Shown piece by piece: positions 62,801 to 64,000 of a stretch of 64,000 bases of DNA. Position numbers and translations under genes: made by a program. The stretch is from Fidelibacterota bacterium UBA2986. Its GTDB lineage: Bacteria > Fidelibacterota > Marinisomatia > Marinisomatales > AB-629-J13. The first letter of the stretch is position 1, and the number at the start of each line of letters is the position of its first letter. The notes under the pieces were generated by a model. That model ran no database searches. It worked only from the letters and a program-made list of their open reading frames with translations, and was not told where the DNA came from. The DNA lies in assembly GCA_002346675.1 (NCBI GenBank), contig DEAI01000011.1, positions 323,530 through 387,529 of the forward strand. Reading direction: 5' to 3'.

Positions 62801-64000
62801 TGAATAGGTGTATTCCCCGCATAATTCCCGGATGAAGTATTATTAAACGTTTTGTATTGAATTTTGATATATCCATCACCGTAAGGAGCAGCATGGGAAT
62901 TATATAAAATTGCCTGAAAAGCTTCAATTGAATTCTGGTTCTGAGTACGCATGTTAGACCATTCAACAATTACAAATTGATTGTCTGGGTCTTCAAATAG
63001 AATTACATCTCCACTGTAAGCAGTTTTTAAATCATCCCAAAATGCAGCAATCATGGGTGAAGGTCCCCCTGCTCCAGGTATAGGGTAATTTCGAAATGAT
63101 TCCATGTTGGTTTCCCCCATGGCAATCCATCCGTTGGAATTAATAGTCATATTTTCATAATCTATTCCATAAAACTGAAAAGAGAATGGAAGCTCAACAA
63201 TAACAGATGAATTTGAAAAGTTACCGTTTCCATTATCTGATAAATACAAATCTGTGCCGGTGCCTCCGAAATCAGGGTCAATTTCAATCCACTCATAATC
63301 AAGTGCTATATTGTATCCTATATCTGACATATCATAAATGTAATATCCATATTGATCCGGGCCAAGTGGATCACTTAAAGAAACTTCACCTATATTCAGA
63401 GTTAGAGATTGTAGGTTATCATAGCCGTTAGCGTTATAAAATCGAATTGGCAGAGATAAGATTGTTCCGGAAACCACATTATGACTTGTAGAAATTGTAA
63501 AACAATCTAAACAGGTAATAATCTCATTTGGTTGAATTGTACCAATTTCTCTTTCTCCATCAATTATTTCTATATACTCATCATTATATATCAGTTCAGC
63601 AAAAACATTTTGGACTGAGACAGTGCCTAAATTTTGAACTGTCAATTGAATATTGGAAGTTTGGTCTTTTTCTACAAAAACATTGTTTTCAATAATCAAG
63701 TGTCCGCCAAAAACAAAATGAGGAACAGCACCTGTCCAATTTTCTCCAGAATCATCTGTAATATGGATGCGGAGGCTTAAATCTTCCCCATCTATTGCAG
63801 AGGGATTGAGAGATAGGGTGAACCCCTCACCAAATGAAGACGTTCCAGGGGCAATCGTTCCATAATTATCTTCATTTATAAGCATTGTGACGTGTGGAGA
63901 CATAGATTCAAGAATGGCATGTATTCCTGTAACATTGGAGATCCCATAATTTTTTAAAGGGATTAGTATATTTATAGTTTCTCCTGGATTTATAAGTTGA
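59893..64000 (-). CDS. Giant multidomain T9SS cargo protein (5' end off window)
   Basis: The frame stays open from 59893 to the right edge; internal ATG 63903 is not the true start, because in-frame coding continues upstream for 32 codons. Counting from that ATG: CARDB/DUF11-like beta modules to ~175; a nidogen-like region ~235-410 (INSNGWIAMG); a PKD domain ~415-497 (DFGDGNTSNEPSPNYYYSSPGTYLVSL); a Cys-rich region ~497-597 with two DDCGxC motifs and an EDGSCTY motif; LamG ~602-815; a seven-proline run ~864-870; two Gly-Trp modules (~975-1110); and a T9SS type A sorting domain ~1250-1336 (FPNPFNPTTTLNYDLP; GMYLYQLKTDGF). It is a secreted adhesin or enzyme; the catalytic part, if any, is off-window. 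Confidence 0.9.
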   Translation of the reverse strand, partial: QLINPGETINILIPLKNYGISNVTGIHAILESMSPHVTMLINEDNYGTIAPGTSSFGEGFTLSLNPSAIDGEDLSLRIHITDDSGENWTGAVPHFVFGGHLIIENNVFVEKDQTSNIQLTVQNLGTVSVQNVFAELIYNDEYIEIIDGEREIGTIQPNEIITCLDCFTISTSHNVVSGTILSLPIRFYNANGYDNLQSLTLNIGEVSLSDPLGPDQYGYYIYDMSDIGYNIALDYEWIEIDPDFGGTGTDLYLSDNGNGNFSNSSVIVELPFSFQFYGIDYENMTINSNGWIAMGETNMESFRNYPIPGAGGPSPMIAAFWDDLKTAYSGDVILFEDPDNQFVIVEWSNMRTQNQNSIEAFQAILYNSHAAPYGDGYIKIQYKTFNNTSSGNYAGNTPIHGGYCTIGIENHMGNDGLEYTFNNIYAPAASELENGSALLITTSLFENPTASFDYEVNNYSVFFTDLSSEGNFIELMEWAWDFGDGNTSNEPSPNYYYSSPGTYLVSLVVTSSAGLESTLFQSEISIESCTEQLDDCGVCGGENLYMDCNGQCGNWTPICSDESFDGFIGPSACEGYIGIGSDFIFSDSGGLDDCGICEGNNLSCTGCTDSEANNYNSENIFEDGSCTYIFYGPGFALNFDGGNDYVQIMEYDLDGVFDGGSNTFSFSAWIYPYDTEMNAESGALVYHKDTFGNTNFSLEINSDGNLEVFIENLCGGNELVIGNGELQPGDWHHIAITYELGILSVFLDENIYENQTCGYSLTEINEPILSFGGNSNNNTNLNGIMDEVKIWNYARDWEDISENMHDVINPEIEGLVGYWRFDETEGEITFDATSRNNNGQLIGAIERVESTVPFTLPPFINLTAFADTASWPVELIIGLFPDATNEYDFWVDRYAPPPPPPPTWDVALFNTIINDRLFVDIRPIPDNGEITEWAIDFQPDIGTEEITLSWSIDELVEGDFTLSDPFGGEMFSVNMRETESYSFNPSFTRVIVRHSVNNGLLIPYSDGWNLVGLPLGVQNSSYEFLFPESVEETLYSYDDGYLYETSLTPGEGYWLRFSNDGYSEITGLPIVELNANLNAGWNLISGISSQILITSIIDPENIIVPNTLFMFTGSYTESELLEPGEGYWLRTFQEGEIIFLLDTVSSYRKNEVWENPLEKINTLTFNNRTLYFGIDLPIKDKLTYSLPPKPPSEYPDNIFDVRFKGGWEITKDSGIIEVMNSNKTLSISYNIIIMAGENQSWAIISESGEEYTFEGKGEITIPSESIFTLIRKPHTPITFELHQNFPNPFNPTTTLNYDLPVDGYVTISIMDLLGREIINLMDGNQKAGFKSVKWNGTDSIGRQLGAGMYLYQLKTDGFVKTKKMVLIK

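Overview
This 64 kb window is AT-rich bacterial chromosome, densely packed with housekeeping genes and without insertion sequences, integrases, CRISPR arrays or rRNA. Four things point to the FCB superphylum, most probably a marine Marinimicrobia (SAR406/Neomarinimicrobiota)-type organism. A giant secreted protein ends in a type IX secretion (T9SS type A) sorting domain. There is a TonB-dependent receptor with a carboxypeptidase-regulatory-like plug. PorV-like and two-component-propeller-like sequences are present. Candidate promoters resemble the Bacteroidota form (TTG, about 19-20 bases, TAnnTTTG). Taxonomy is inferred from sequence character only.

Layout. 1-3.3 kb (minus): the visible part of a propeller-containing surface or sensor protein, an S1/P1 nuclease and a secreted beta-propeller-like protein. 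3.3-10.4 kb: pcm, an SppA protease fused to an outer-membrane-type barrel, an SRAP (HMCES/YedK) protein and a TonB receptor closed by a clear terminator. 10.7-16.3 kb (minus): eno-ftsB-proS-recO-(papain-like)-rhomboid, a probable long operon. 16.4-22.2 kb: a surface-polysaccharide block with a FemAB-like acyltransferase, a Wzx-type flippase and three glycosyltransferases. 22.2-23.25 kb: an unusual island with a strong promoter, two hairpin terminators and two paralogous two-helix mini-proteins. 23.5-37.6 kb: a long plus-strand core block, amidase-murI-folC-rho-[Cas6-like RAMP]-aminotransferase-rpmE-prfA-prmC-ubiA-dnaE-dtd, many genes overlapping by 1-4 bases. 37.7-42.4 kb: B12-binding mutase subunit, TPR protein, Xaa-Pro peptidase, bleomycin-hydrolase-type C1 peptidase and class V aminotransferase. 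42.4-47.5 kb (minus): pterin dehydratase, PlsC, MutY, MarR regulator, a family I.5-type lipase, a 2OG-Fe(II) oxygenase-like protein and a DUF3228-like protein. 47.8-50.6 kb: a large M14 carboxypeptidase. 50.7-64 kb (minus): a DUF3524/QTMAN-type glycosyltransferase, a Cys-rich secreted protein, an FMN reductase, M1 and S9 peptidases, a repeat lipoprotein, a CAU tRNA, guanine deaminase and the C-terminal part of a giant T9SS cargo protein running off the right edge.

The genes suggest a heterotroph scavenging proteins, lipids and nucleic acids: secreted or lipoprotein M1, M14 and S9 peptidases, lipase, S1/P1 nuclease, TonB uptake and guanine deaminase. It also builds its own surface polysaccharide.

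The most notable observation is a Cas6b-like RAMP protein (28478-29455) inside the conserved rho-rpmE-prfA-prmC neighbourhood. No cas gene or CRISPR array is visible. The two RAMP-like domains contain no histidine, and the protein carries a Lys/Asn-rich tail. This suggests a domesticated RNA-binding or RNA-processing factor coupled to transcription termination and translation release. The second candidate is the two-helix mini-protein pair at 22.7-23.2 kb with its own promoter, strong ribosome sites and terminators.
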